From an uncultured Bacilli bacterium (GTDB lineage Bacteria > Bacillota_I > Bacilli_A > RF39 > UBA660), in assembly GCA_934086185.1 (NCBI GenBank), contig CAKOHW010000004.1:1-64000 (forward strand): a DNA stretch of 64,000 bases, in the 5' to 3' direction. Shown here in pieces: positions 1-8,219 of the stretch (position 1 is the stretch's first letter; the number at the start of each line of letters is the position of its first letter). Made by a program: the position numbers and the translations under genes. Under the pieces are notes generated by a model, which saw nothing but the letters and a program-made list of their open reading frames with translations, was not told where the DNA came from and made no database searches.

Positions 1-1
1 A

Positions 2-700
2 GGACTATGTAGTACAATAACATCATCAGATACCAAATCAGCTTTAATAAATAATGCCGGTACAGTTGTATATGGTTCTAAAGAAATTAATGGAAAATAT
101 AGATATGATTATGAAAATTATAGTGGAGGATTATACTCAACATTAAAAGCATGGTATACATCAAGCGGATTAGAAAATAAGAAATCATTATTAAAAAATG
201 AAAAATGGTGTTTAGGTGGAAGCGACAATTATAGATATAATGAATCTACCGGATCATTGTTAACAGATGCAGAAGTAACAGAAATTGAAAATAACCATGG
301 AACTTATTATTATACAGCAGGAAAGAGATTATATGGAATTGGTACAGATAAAAGTGCAACATTCAAATGTACAGGTGAGGAAAATAGTATAAGTGATTAT
401 ATAGGAACTATAACAGCAGATGAAGTAGCATATGCAGGAAGTAAAACTTATACAAGTGGAGAAACATACAAAGGAAATTATTTATATGACAATGCACAAT
501 CATATTATTGGTCTTTGTCTCGCTCCAGCTTCTACAGCTACGCCGACTTCGCGTTCATCGTGGATTCTGGTGGCCTCTTGAGCAATTACGACGTCTACGA
601 CAGCAGCGGCGTGCGCCCCGCAGTTACTTTAGCCACTGGTGCACAAATAGCAAGTGGAGATGGAACACTAGCTAATCCATACAGAATTTTGGAGAGTTAA
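2..700 (+). CDS. C-terminal part of a secreted DUF6273/C-type-lectin-like surface protein with DGR-type variable region (5' end outside window)
   Basis: The reading frame is open from base 2 to the stop at 698-700, so the gene begins before the window. The visible 232 residues align throughout with the C-termini of the proteins at 23372 and 54913 (shared landmarks: a KxxLKNxxWCLGG stretch, TITADEVAYAG, WSLS, RPAVTL, GDGT..NPY.I). By analogy the missing N-terminus should carry a SipW-type signal. The WSLS...GVRPAVT segment resembles the C-terminal ligand-binding part of DUF6273/C-type-lectin-fold proteins, which is the usual target of diversity-generating retroelements. Bases 521-620 are about 61% G+C by hand count, against roughly 30% on either side. 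An internal ATG at 257 is not a credible start because homology continues upstream of it. The ligand is unknown. Confidence 0.8.
   Translation, partial: GLCSTITSSDTKSALINNAGTVVYGSKEINGKYRYDYENYSGGLYSTLKAWYTSSGLENKKSLLKNEKWCLGGSDNYRYNESTGSLLTDAEVTEIENNHGTYYYTAGKRLYGIGTDKSATFKCTGEENSISDYIGTITADEVAYAGSKTYTSGETYKGNYLYDNAQSYYWSLSRSSFYSYADFAFIVDSGGLLSNYDVYDSSGVRPAVTLATGAQIASGDGTLANPYRILES
508..628 (+). other. Candidate DGR variable repeat (VR1)
   Basis: A 121-bp segment begins with TTGGTCTTTGTC and ends with CGCCCCGCAGTTACT. Between these ends 25 of 35 codons end in C, a codon use unlike the rest of the gene. It encodes about 36 residues between WSLS and RPAVT. The segment at 25048-25168 has the same ends and exactly the same length, but differs at about half of the internal bases. 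The conserved GC-rich 3' end would be the place for an initiation-of-mutagenic-homing sequence. DGR identity is inferred; no template repeat is present in the window. Confidence 0.7.
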
Positions 701-720
701 AAATATAATTTTACGTATGT

Positions 721-752
721 AAAGAGTTGTCTTAATGGCAATTCTTTTATTA
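721..752 (+). terminator. Intrinsic terminator after the first surface protein gene
   Basis: AAAGAGTTGTC pairs with GGCAATTCTTT (with G-T wobbles) around a TTAAT loop and is followed by a T-rich stretch. It separates the surface gene from the rbfA operon. Confidence 0.65.
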
Positions 753-803
753 TTGTAAGAGATAGATAATAATGATAAAATATAGTTAGAAATGAGTGAT
801 ATT

Positions 804-1163
804 ATGAATCAAATAAAATTAAAGAGAATTGCTTCTCAGATTATTAGAGAAGTTAGTGATATATTAAATAATGATGCTAGAGATAATTTAATGCATACAA
901 TTACTATAACTGGATGTGATGTATCTAATGATTTAAGTTATGCAAAAATATACTTTACATGTGCTTTAGATATAGATAAAAAAAGTATAGAAAAAGAGTT
1001 AGAAGAAGCTAGTAGTTATGTAAGACATGAATTGTCTAGTAGAATTGAAATTAGACATACTCCTAAGTTAGTATTTAAATTTGATGAATCTATTGAATAT
1101 GGTAATCATATAGAGAGTATTATAAATGAAATACATGAGGAAGATAATGAAAGAAATAATTAA
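804..1163 (+). CDS. rbfA: Ribosome-binding factor A
   Basis: A 119-residue protein that fits the RbfA family, a type II KH-fold cold-shock factor that binds the 30S subunit and acts in late 16S rRNA maturation. The N-terminal helix pattern (RIASQIIREVSDIL), the central YAKIYFTC strand and the RHELSSRIEIRHTPKLVFKFDESIEYG C-terminal half are typical. An ATG at 792 is also in frame, but 804 is preferred because GAGTGA lies four bases upstream of it, the same spacing as at other starts here. The gene is first in an rbfA-nrnA-truB operon, the common Firmicute order near nusA-infB, which may lie outside or elsewhere. Confidence 0.9.
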   Translation: MNQIKLKRIASQIIREVSDILNNDARDNLMHTITITGCDVSNDLSYAKIYFTCALDIDKKSIEKELEEASSYVRHELSSRIEIRHTPKLVFKFDESIEYGNHIESIINEIHEEDNERNN

Positions 1164-2106
1164 TGAAATAAATAATAATGATAATATAGTTGTATTAGTA
1201 CACAAGAATCCTGATGGTGATGCTATAGGGAGTGGTTTAAGTTTATATTTATTATTAAAAAAATTAAATAAAAATGTAGATATTATTATTTCTGATGCTC
1301 CTAATAAATTTTTATATTTAGATGGATTTAGTGATATTAAAATTACTAGTGATAAAAAGTATGATTTAGGTATTATTTTAGATACTGCTACTAGGGATAG
1401 AATTAATGCAAGTGAATCTCTTTTAAATAATATTAAAAGAATAGTAAATATTGATCATCATATAAGTAATGAATTATATGGAGATGTCAATTATGTAGAT
1501 GGTAATAGTGCTAGTTGTAGTATGATTGTTTATACAATTGCTAATCAATTTAATGTTATAGATAAAAGTATTGGTGAGGCTATATTTAATGGATTATTAA
1601 CTGATACTGGAGGCTTTAGAAATAATAATACTGATACATTAACATATAAGGTTGCTTATGAATTAAGTAAAATTATAGATACTACTTATGTATTTAAGAA
1701 AAGTTTGGGTACTGTTAGTAAAAGTGAATTTAATTTAAGAAAGATTGCTATAGAACGTTTAGAATATTTTTGTGATAATAAAATTGCTTATAGTTATGTT
1801 AAACAAATAGATATAGATAATAATAATGCTACTGTTTATGATTGTAGTGGATTAATTAATATTGCTCGTGAAATAGAAGGAGTAGAAGTATCTATATTTT
1901 CTAGAATATTAGATGATGTTTATAGGGTATCTTTAAGAAGTCTTCATATAGATGTTAATGTTATTGCAAGTAAGTTTGGTGGCGGTGGTCATAAGTATGC
2001 ATCTGGTATAAATTTAGATAAAGATGTTAATTATGAAGAGTTTTTACACAATTTAATAAAAGAAGTGGAATTAGCGTTAAATGAATGGGATAATAATTGT
2101 AAATAA
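1147..2106 (+). CDS. nrnA: DHH-family nanoRNase / pAp phosphatase NrnA
   Basis: A 319-residue DHH/DHHA1 phosphoesterase. In this family NrnA degrades 2-5 nt RNAs and dephosphorylates 3'-phosphoadenosine 5'-phosphate. Visible metal-binding motifs are HKNPDGDAIGS (residues 19-29), D79 in LDTA, the DHH triad at 103-105, and D153 in LLTDTGG. The DHHA1 substrate loop GGGGHKYASG is at about 278-287. Two in-frame ATGs lie at 1126 and 1135, inside rbfA; 1147 is preferred because GAGGAAG sits just upstream. The gene overlaps rbfA by 17 bases and truB by 26, so translation is probably coupled. Confidence 0.9.
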   Translation: MKEIINEINNNDNIVVLVHKNPDGDAIGSGLSLYLLLKKLNKNVDIIISDAPNKFLYLDGFSDIKITSDKKYDLGIILDTATRDRINASESLLNNIKRIVNIDHHISNELYGDVNYVDGNSASCSMIVYTIANQFNVIDKSIGEAIFNGLLTDTGGFRNNNTDTLTYKVAYELSKIIDTTYVFKKSLGTVSKSEFNLRKIAIERLEYFCDNKIAYSYVKQIDIDNNNATVYDCSGLINIAREIEGVEVSIFSRILDDVYRVSLRSLHIDVNVIASKFGGGGHKYASGINLDKDVNYEEFLHNLIKEVELALNEWDNNCK

Positions 2107-2920
2107 AGAAGTAGGTTATACTTCACGTGATGTAGTTAATATAGTCTCTAAAATATTAAATACTAAGAAAGTTGGACATACTGGGACTCTTGATCCTATT
2201 GCAGAAGGTGTATTAATTGTTACTGTTGGTAAATGTACTAAGTTATGTGATTATTTAACTAGTAGTTATAAAGAATATATTGCAGAGTTTGAACTTGGTT
2301 ATGAAACAGATACATTAGATAATACTGGGAATATTATAAATACTAAAGTAGTTAAATTAAATGATAATGAAATAGTTAATAGTATATTATCTTTTAAAGG
2401 TAGTTATTTACAGGAAGTACCTAAATATAGTGCTATAAAAGTTAATGGGAAAAAATTATATGAGTATGCTAGAAATAATATAGATGTTATTTTACCTAAA
2501 AGGGAAGTATGTATAAAAGATATAGAAGTATTAAGTATTGGACAAAAAATTAAAATTAGATGTTTAGTATCTAAGGGTACTTATATAAGAAGTTTGATTA
2601 GAGATATTGGGTATAGTTTAAATACTTATGCTACGATGACTAGTCTTGTTAGAACTATGCAAGGTAATTATTCTATTAAAGATAGTTATACTATAAGTGA
2701 TATTAAGAATGGTAATTATAAAATTATAAATATAGAAAGTATATTTTGTGATAGTCCTAAAATTAATATAGATGAAGATTTATATAAAAAAGTATCTAAT
2801 GGTATGATATTAGATAATATTTATAATAGTGAGTTTGTTCTGTTTTACTATTTAGATAAGTTAGTTTGTGTATATAAAGAGTATGAAAAAAGTAAGATTA
2901 AACCGTTTATTATGATTTAA
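2081..2920 (+). CDS. truB: tRNA pseudouridine(55) synthase
   Basis: A 279-residue TruB that makes pseudouridine 55 in the T-loop of tRNAs. The family signature GHTGTLDP is present with catalytic D38. The VPKYSAIKVNGKKLYEYAR segment and the KGTYIRSLIRDIG motif that contact RNA follow at the expected places. The start overlaps the 3' end of nrnA and lacks a strong ribosome binding site, so it probably depends on translational coupling. The usual ribF neighbour is not directly downstream; the gene ends convergently against a membrane-protein gene on the other strand. Confidence 0.93.
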   Translation: MNGIIIVNKEVGYTSRDVVNIVSKILNTKKVGHTGTLDPIAEGVLIVTVGKCTKLCDYLTSSYKEYIAEFELGYETDTLDNTGNIINTKVVKLNDNEIVNSILSFKGSYLQEVPKYSAIKVNGKKLYEYARNNIDVILPKREVCIKDIEVLSIGQKIKIRCLVSKGTYIRSLIRDIGYSLNTYATMTSLVRTMQGNYSIKDSYTISDIKNGNYKIINIESIFCDSPKINIDEDLYKKVSNGMILDNIYNSEFVLFYYLDKLVCVYKEYEKSKIKPFIMI

Positions 2921-2933
2921 ATCTTACTTTTTT
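2886..2933. terminator. Bidirectional terminator between truB and the convergent membrane gene
   Basis: AAAAAAGTAAGATT (2886-2899) pairs perfectly with AATCTTACTTTTTT (2920-2933). It has T-tracts in both directions and overlaps both stop codons. Confidence 0.85.
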
Positions 2934-3582
2934 TCTTATATATAATAGAATATATTAATGTATTAATTAGTGTAAATATTATTACTATAATAAAGTTACT
3001 AGTTAGGTCTGTTATTAGTTTGTTAAATTCTACATTTAAGAATATGTCATTTATTATTACAAAACACATTGTATCTAATGTAAATGGAATAAACATTGCT
3101 AAATTAAATGCTAGTATATGATTAGTATATTCTTTCATTGCTTCATAAAGTATTAAAACTAGTGTGTGACTAAAATAATATAATAGAGTAAATGATATAA
3201 CGTTTAATATATTAGGGTAATAGAATACATGATTTTTTATTATAAAGAAATTTGGTGTTAATACTTGTTTTAATGCTTGATCTATTTCAGTAGAATAATA
3301 ATTTCCTGGTATTGTATTTAATATCGATATGACTATCATAAATATTATAAATATTAAACTAGTTTTTAATATTGTTTTATGTGCATTACTAAAGTTTTCA
3401 GTTTTGTATATCATTATTATAAATAGAAAAGTGAATGGATATAAGAAGTTAGATAAACTTGCCTCTAAAACATTACCACTATCTAAATATATTGTTTTAT
3501 ATCTAAATATTGAACATATAATTATAAATGTTAATAATAGATATTTAATTATTGTATCTTTATTGTTTCCCTTTTTATTCAT
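2917..3582 (-). CDS. Hypothetical multi-pass membrane protein
   Basis: A 221-residue, strongly hydrophobic protein with about five or six predicted membrane segments. A short Lys/Asn-rich N-terminus (MNKKGNNKDT) probably faces the cytoplasm, and the C-terminus is YKKKSKI. An AGGTGATACT ribosome binding site precedes the ATG on the minus strand, supporting expression. It is transcribed against truB and divergently from thiI. I do not recognise the family. The layout is loosely reminiscent of small accessory exporters or ABC-2-like permease halves, but no motif decides this. Confidence 0.7.
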   Translation of the reverse strand: MNKKGNNKDTIIKYLLLTFIIICSIFRYKTIYLDSGNVLEASLSNFLYPFTFLFIIMIYKTENFSNAHKTILKTSLIFIIFMIVISILNTIPGNYYSTEIDQALKQVLTPNFFIIKNHVFYYPNILNVISFTLLYYFSHTLVLILYEAMKEYTNHILAFNLAMFIPFTLDTMCFVIINDIFLNVEFNKLITDLTSNFIIVIIFTLINTLIYSIIYKKKSKI

Positions 3583-3678
3583 AGTATCACCTATAATAAA
3601 ATATTATCATAAACTGTATATTTAGTCTAGTAAATAATTGTTATTTTTGATATTATATATTTGTTTTGGAGGTACTTT

Positions 3679-4863
3679 ATGAATAAGATAATTATTATTA
3701 AGTATGGTGAATTATCTACTAAGAAAGATAATATAAATTATTTTTTGTCTAGTTTGAAAGATAATATCGTTAATATTATTGGTGATATGGGTGTAGTTAA
3801 ATTTGATAGAGGTAGAATGTTTATCACTAGTGAAAGAGATAATTATGATGAAATAATTAATAAATTAAAATATGTTTTTGGTATACATGAAATTAATTTA
3901 GGTTATAAATTAGATAGTAATAATATTAGTGATATAGAAAATAATTTAAAAGATTTAATAAAAGATAAAGAATTTAAAACATTTAAGGTAGAAACTAAGA
4001 GAAGTTATAAAAATTATCCAATGAATAGTATGGAAATTAGTAAGTATTTGGGTGGTATAGTTTTAAAGAATGTTAAAGATATAAGTGTTGATGTACATAA
4101 TCCAGATATAGTTATTAATGTTGAGGTAAGAAGTGATAGTGCTTATATTTATTTTGATAAAGTAGAAGGTATTGGTGGATATCCTGTTGGTTCTTTAGGT
4201 AAAGGTTTACTTATGTTAAGTGGTGGAATAGATAGTCCTGTTGCAGGATATTTGGCTTTAAAACGTGGTGTAAGAATTGAAGGTGTTTATTTTGAAAGTC
4301 CACCTCATACTAGTGAAGCTGCTAAGAATAAAGTTAGAGAATTAGCTAAAATATTAACTAACTATTCTGGGTACATCAAATTACATGTTGTAAATTTTAC
4401 TAATATTCAAGAGAGTATATATAAAAATATACCTCATGAGTATTTAATTACTATAATGAGAAGAATGATGTATAGAATAAGTGAAAGAATTGCTAGAAAA
4501 AATAATTGTAAAGTTATTATAAATGGTGAAAGTATTGGACAAGTAGCAAGTCAGACGTTAACTAGTATGTCATCTATTAATAGTGTTACTAATATGCCTG
4601 TTATTAGACCTGTTGCATGTTTAGATAAATTAGAAATAATAGATATTGCAAGGCGTATTAATACTTATGAAACAAGTATTTTACCATATGAAGATTGTTG
4701 TACTATATTTGTTCCAGATCATCCAGTTATAAATCCTACAATAGAAAAATGTATAGAATATGAAAAATTAATTGATGTTGATAGTTTGATTAATGAAGTT
4801 ATGAATAATATAGAAACTATTAAAATAGAAAATAATGATAATTCATATAGTGATGTATTATAA
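3679..4863 (+). CDS. thiI: tRNA 4-thiouridine synthase ThiI
   Basis: A 394-residue ThiI that adenylates U8 of tRNA and transfers sulfur to make s4U; it can also serve thiazole synthesis. Domain order is an N-terminal ferredoxin-like part, a THUMP domain at about residues 60-165, and an adenylating PP-loop domain with SGGIDSP at 181-187. No rhodanese domain follows, as in Bacillus ThiI, so a dedicated cysteine desulfurase should donate sulfur directly; a candidate lies at 7040. The ATG at 3679 is chosen because GGAGG lies seven bases upstream. The in-frame TTG at 3661 lacks a binding site. The C-terminus has the expected YEDCCTIFVPDHP motif. Confidence 0.93.
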   Translation: MNKIIIIKYGELSTKKDNINYFLSSLKDNIVNIIGDMGVVKFDRGRMFITSERDNYDEIINKLKYVFGIHEINLGYKLDSNNISDIENNLKDLIKDKEFKTFKVETKRSYKNYPMNSMEISKYLGGIVLKNVKDISVDVHNPDIVINVEVRSDSAYIYFDKVEGIGGYPVGSLGKGLLMLSGGIDSPVAGYLALKRGVRIEGVYFESPPHTSEAAKNKVRELAKILTNYSGYIKLHVVNFTNIQESIYKNIPHEYLITIMRRMMYRISERIARKNNCKVIINGESIGQVASQTLTSMSSINSVTNMPVIRPVACLDKLEIIDIARRINTYETSILPYEDCCTIFVPDHPVINPTIEKCIEYEKLIDVDSLINEVMNNIETIKIENNDNSYSDVL

Positions 4864-4870
4864 TTATTAA

Positions 4871-4901
4871 AAATTGCCATAATATAAATGGTGATTTTTT
4901 T
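4871..4901 (+). terminator. Hairpin after thiI overlapping the ribosome binding site of the next small ORF
   Basis: AATTGCCAT pairs with ATGGTGATT (two wobbles) and is followed by a run of T. It looks like a terminator, but its 3' arm contains the GGTGA that would serve the ORF at 4902. It could therefore limit both read-through and translation of that ORF. Confidence 0.5.
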
Positions 4902-5063
4902 ATGAATACAAAGAAAGTTAATAGTAAATATAAAAGATTAAATCCTACTTGTATTAAAGACAATATAGAGTCTATTAGTAATGTATATGATACAAGTTTA
5001 AAAGTACATAGAGAGACTAATGGATTTAATATTGCTACTAAGTTTAAGAGGAATTTTAAATGA
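4902..5063 (+). CDS. Small basic hypothetical protein (53 aa)
   Basis: The ORF ATG...TGA encodes MNTKKVNSKYKRLNPTCIKD and on to TKFKRNFK, a Lys/Asn/Ser-rich soluble peptide with no membrane segment. GGTGA lies eight bases upstream of the ATG. I do not recognise it. It lies directly after thiI and before a separate promoter for the zincin-like genes, so it may be co-transcribed with thiI when the intervening hairpin is read through. An opposite-strand ORF over the same DNA has no ribosome binding site and looks like a shadow. Confidence 0.5.
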   Translation: MNTKKVNSKYKRLNPTCIKDNIESISNVYDTSLKVHRETNGFNIATKFKRNFK

Positions 5064-5076
5064 TTTTTCTTTTTGT

Positions 5077-5105
5077 TTGACAATAATTTTTATATTTGAT
5101 AGCAT
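5077..5105 (+). promoter_or_regulatory. Sigma-A type promoter for the first zincin-like gene
   Basis: TTGACA at 5077-5082, 17-base spacer, TAGCAT at 5100-5105. The start codon follows about 27 bases later. Confidence 0.55.
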
Positions 5106-5131
5106 ATATTTTGCTTGTGGGGTATATGGTT

Positions 5132-6004
5132 ATGGAAAGTGAGTTAATAAAAATTATATTTGATTATTCAAAATCAGGTAAAATTTTAGATTATAAAGCT
5201 ATGGAAATGATAATTAATATTGTTGTTAGTAGTTATAATTTAGATGATTATGTTAAATCTGTTAATATAGATTATGATAATTTAGAAACTAATAGATATT
5301 ATGATGGTTTTGGTTGCTTGATGGATTATAATTTTAATGTTAAAAAAATAAATATATATGATAAATCTATTAAAAAGATTATTAATGAATGTCAAATATT
5401 TAATTTTTATGATGGTGAGAAGAAAATATATAATATAAATTTATATTTATTACAAGTTTTGTTGCATGAAATAGAACATGCAAAACATAATAGAATATAT
5501 AATGAAAATAGTATGAGTGATAATATAACAAAATTATTTAAAATAGTTTATAAATATAGTATAGAAAGTATAAAGAAAATTTATGATGAATTTTTAAGTA
5601 AAGGTTTTAGTATTAGTGATGTAGATAAATATTTTATTTTATTAAGAGATATGGAAGATAGGTTTTATGAAATAAGTCCTTGTGAAAGAATAGCAGATAT
5701 TGATTCTTATAAAGAAATATTGAAAATATTAAATGAGGAGTCAAGTATGTGTAATTTATATTCTTTATATTATTATAAATATCATTTGTGTTATTTAAGA
5801 GGTTATTCGGTTGATAAAAAGGGTAATGTTATTTCACCAACTATTAAGTATGTTAAAAATATATATAGTAATGATGTTGATAAATTTAGTGATATTAAAC
5901 CAAATGATTTTGATGAAGCACTATATTTAGGATTTCCTATTGATACTGATAAATTTGATAAATTATATGATAAAACTCTAAGAATGAGTTATAAGTTATT
6001 TTAA
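5132..6004 (+). CDS. Zincin-like protein with HExxH motif (tandem paralogue A)
   Basis: A 290-residue soluble protein without signal or membrane segment. LLHEIEHAKH at about residues 111-120 is a canonical HExxH zinc motif in a helix. A conserved CERIADID at about 184-191 supplies an acidic residue (E185), as in gluzincin-type metallopeptidases. The neighbouring gene at 6074 is a full-length paralogue with the same two motifs and the same N-terminal DYSKxGKILD and LRGY...SPTIxYVK segments. The ATG at 5132 is chosen by alignment with that paralogue; upstream in-frame codons at 5096 and 5126 are less likely. Function is unknown: a cytosolic peptidase or a peptidase-fold regulator are both possible. 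Confidence 0.75.
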   Translation: MESELIKIIFDYSKSGKILDYKAMEMIINIVVSSYNLDDYVKSVNIDYDNLETNRYYDGFGCLMDYNFNVKKINIYDKSIKKIINECQIFNFYDGEKKIYNINLYLLQVLLHEIEHAKHNRIYNENSMSDNITKLFKIVYKYSIESIKKIYDEFLSKGFSISDVDKYFILLRDMEDRFYEISPCERIADIDSYKEILKILNEESSMCNLYSLYYYKYHLCYLRGYSVDKKGNVISPTIKYVKNIYSNDVDKFSDIKPNDFDEALYLGFPIDTDKFDKLYDKTLRMSYKLF

Positions 6005-6019
6005 TATACGAACAAAAAT

Positions 6020-6048
6020 TTGACTTTTTCGTAGTTTTTTGATATAAT
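6020..6048 (+). promoter_or_regulatory. Sigma-A type promoter for the second zincin-like gene
   Basis: TTGACT at 6020-6025, 17-base spacer, TATAAT at 6043-6048. This shows that paralogue B has its own promoter in the 69-base gap after paralogue A. Confidence 0.75.
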
Positions 6049-6073
6049 TATTGTACATTTGGGGGTTGTAAAA

Positions 6074-6928
6074 ATGTATAATGAATTATTAAGAATAGTA
6101 TATGATTATTCAAAAAAAGGTAAAATTTTAGATCCTAATGCTATAGAAAGTATTGTTGATATAGTTGTTAGAAATAGAGATTTAAATGATTATGTAAAAA
6201 GAATAAATTTTAAAAAATCTAATCCTTTAAATAAAGATAATGAATTGATGTTTATGGGATATAATTTTCAAAATAAACAAATTAATGTATATTGTGATTC
6301 ATTAAATAAGTTTATTTTATTAAATAATTCTTTGTTATATAATGGAATTTATAAATTAAATTTTTCTTTATTACAATTTATTTTACATGAGTTAGAACAT
6401 TCTAATCAACATAAAGTTATGGATTATGATAATAATATTTTAAGTAAGCTATTAAAAATTACTAGTGGTGGATTATTTAATAATTTAGATATTAGTGTAG
6501 TAAAAGATAAATTATTAAGTGAAGGTTTTACTATGAAACAAATTATTACATATTATGAGCATCAAAAAAAACAATATGATGAATATTATGATTTGTGTCT
6601 TGCTGAGAGGTTGGCTGATATAAATTCTAATAAAGATTTAATAAAAATATTAGAATCTGAAAAAAGTAAATTATTTGATGTATATATTTATTTTTATTAT
6701 AATTGGTTAAGTAATTATTTAAGAGGTTATAAATATGAGATGGGAGTTTTAACTAGTCCTACAATTAGTTATGTTAAAAAAGTAAGTCCATCAAGATTAG
6801 ATAAACTTAAAGAGGTAGATGTTGGAAGTGAATTAGAGAATAGGTTATATTATGGATATCCTATATCAGAATTAGAATTTGAAGAAGAAAAAATAATTTT
6901 AAAAAGAGTTAGAAATAATATGTATTAG
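6074..6928 (+). CDS. Zincin-like protein with HExxH motif (tandem paralogue B)
   Basis: A 284-residue paralogue of the preceding protein. The zinc motif is ILHELEHSNQ (HELEH at about 105-109) and the downstream acidic motif is CLAERLADIN (E178). Between them both proteins have an Asn/Lys-rich, helical region. No secretion signal is seen. GGGGG lies nine bases before the ATG; a TTG at 6059 is in frame but sits in that binding site. The gene has its own promoter, so the pair is duplicated but independently expressed. The pair separates thiI from the cysteine desulfurase gene, which are often adjacent in Firmicutes. Confidence 0.75.
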   Translation: MYNELLRIVYDYSKKGKILDPNAIESIVDIVVRNRDLNDYVKRINFKKSNPLNKDNELMFMGYNFQNKQINVYCDSLNKFILLNNSLLYNGIYKLNFSLLQFILHELEHSNQHKVMDYDNNILSKLLKITSGGLFNNLDISVVKDKLLSEGFTMKQIITYYEHQKKQYDEYYDLCLAERLADINSNKDLIKILESEKSKLFDVYIYFYYNWLSNYLRGYKYEMGVLTSPTISYVKKVSPSRLDKLKEVDVGSELENRLYYGYPISELEFEEEKIILKRVRNNMY

Positions 6929-7039
6929 GTTATTTTAACTCTTTTATTTTTATATAAAAAAGTTGATTTTAGTTATTATTTGTTTTTTTTGTCTTTTAAA
7001 ATATTCTTTTTTCATTTATAATTGATAATAGGTGATGAT

Positions 7040-8164
7040 ATGATATATTTAGATTATTCTGCTACTACACCAGTATTGCCTGAAGTATTAGATAGTTATA
7101 ATAAAGTTACTAATGAATATTTTGGTAATTCTAATAGTTTACATAGTTTAGGAATTAAATCTCATGAACTTTTAGATAGTGCTATTAAACAAGTTAGTAG
7201 TCTTTTGAATATAGATAAAGATGAATTTACTTTTACTAGTGGGGCTACAGAAAGTAATAATATTGCATTAATTGGTACTTGTCTTGCTAATAAAGATAGA
7301 GGTAATCATATAATAGTTTCTAAGTTAGAACATCCTAGTATATATGAAATATGTAATCATTTAGAAAGTATTGGATTTAAAGTAAGTTATGTTAATAATA
7401 CTAGTGAAGGTGTAATAGATTTTGAAGATTTGAAACGTAAAATGAATGAAGATACTATATTAGTTAGTATATGTGCTGTAAATAGTGAAACTGGTATAAG
7501 ACAACCTTTAAGGACTATTAAACAAGTTATTAATAAGTATAATAAAAATATTATTTTGCATTCTGATATAACACAAGCATTAGGTAAGGTTAATATTAAT
7601 TTTAATGATTTTGATTTAGCAAGTTGTAGTGGGCATAAAATATATGCTCCTAAAGGTATAGGGTTATTTTATAAAAAAAAGAATATTAAGTGTGAAAGAT
7701 TATTATATGGAAATAATAGTTTTTATCATCCTGGTACTCCAGCATTACCTTTAATAGTTAGTTTTGCTAAAGCTCTTAGAATATCTTTACATGAATTAGA
7801 TAAAAAGCAAGAGATTGTTAGTAAATGGAATGATAAAATATTAAAGTATTTTAGTAGATTTGAAAATATAAAGATAAATCATAGTAAGTATTCAATACCA
7901 CATATAATTAATATTAGTTTAATGGATATAAAACCAGAAACGTTTATTCATGCTTTAGAACGTCATGAAATATATGTTTCTAGTAATACAGCATGTAGTA
8001 GTGGAAAGTTATCTACAAGTGTTATGGCTCTTTATAATGATAAGAAACGTGCTGAAACTACTATACGTATAAGTTTGTCGTGTTTAACTAAGTTAGAAGA
8101 AATTACAGTGTTTTTAAATGCATTTAATGGTGTATATGAAAAATTACATTCTTTAAGTGAATAG
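7040..8164 (+). CDS. Cysteine desulfurase (IscS/NifS family), probable sulfur donor to ThiI
   Basis: A 374-residue class V aminotransferase-fold enzyme that uses PLP to turn cysteine into alanine plus enzyme persulfide. K200 in SCSGHK is the PLP lysine and H199 precedes it. C319 in SSNTACSSG is the persulfide cysteine on the flexible loop of group I enzymes. The N-terminus IYLDYSATTP is typical. The ATG at 7040 follows AGGTGATGAT; a TTG at 7022 is unlikely. Its closeness to thiI suggests the NifZ role (s4U and thiazole sulfur) rather than general Fe-S assembly, but no scaffold gene is nearby to decide. Confidence 0.9.
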   Translation: MIYLDYSATTPVLPEVLDSYNKVTNEYFGNSNSLHSLGIKSHELLDSAIKQVSSLLNIDKDEFTFTSGATESNNIALIGTCLANKDRGNHIIVSKLEHPSIYEICNHLESIGFKVSYVNNTSEGVIDFEDLKRKMNEDTILVSICAVNSETGIRQPLRTIKQVINKYNKNIILHSDITQALGKVNINFNDFDLASCSGHKIYAPKGIGLFYKKKNIKCERLLYGNNSFYHPGTPALPLIVSFAKALRISLHELDKKQEIVSKWNDKILKYFSRFENIKINHSKYSIPHIINISLMDIKPETFIHALERHEIYVSSNTACSSGKLSTSVMALYNDKKRAETTIRISLSCLTKLEEITVFLNAFNGVYEKLHSLSE

Positions 8165-8219
8165 TTTTTGTTGAAAAACTAGAGTTAAGTGTTTATAATA
8201 TTTAAGTCGAGGTGAAAAT

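Noticed and set aside
508..628. Simple horizontal transfer as the cause of the high G+C
   Set aside because: The change in composition covers only 121 bp, is in frame, length-matched with another gene and flanked by conserved ends; transfer of a whole gene would not give this. Kept as a lesser alternative.
3329..3625. 98-residue + strand ORF
   Set aside because: Antisense to the membrane protein gene 2917-3582, which has a clear binding site; no site of its own.
4820..5083. 87-residue hydrophobic ORF on the minus strand
   Set aside because: No ribosome binding site, overlaps the 3' end of thiI and lies antisense to a better-supported small + strand ORF; looks like an AT-rich shadow.
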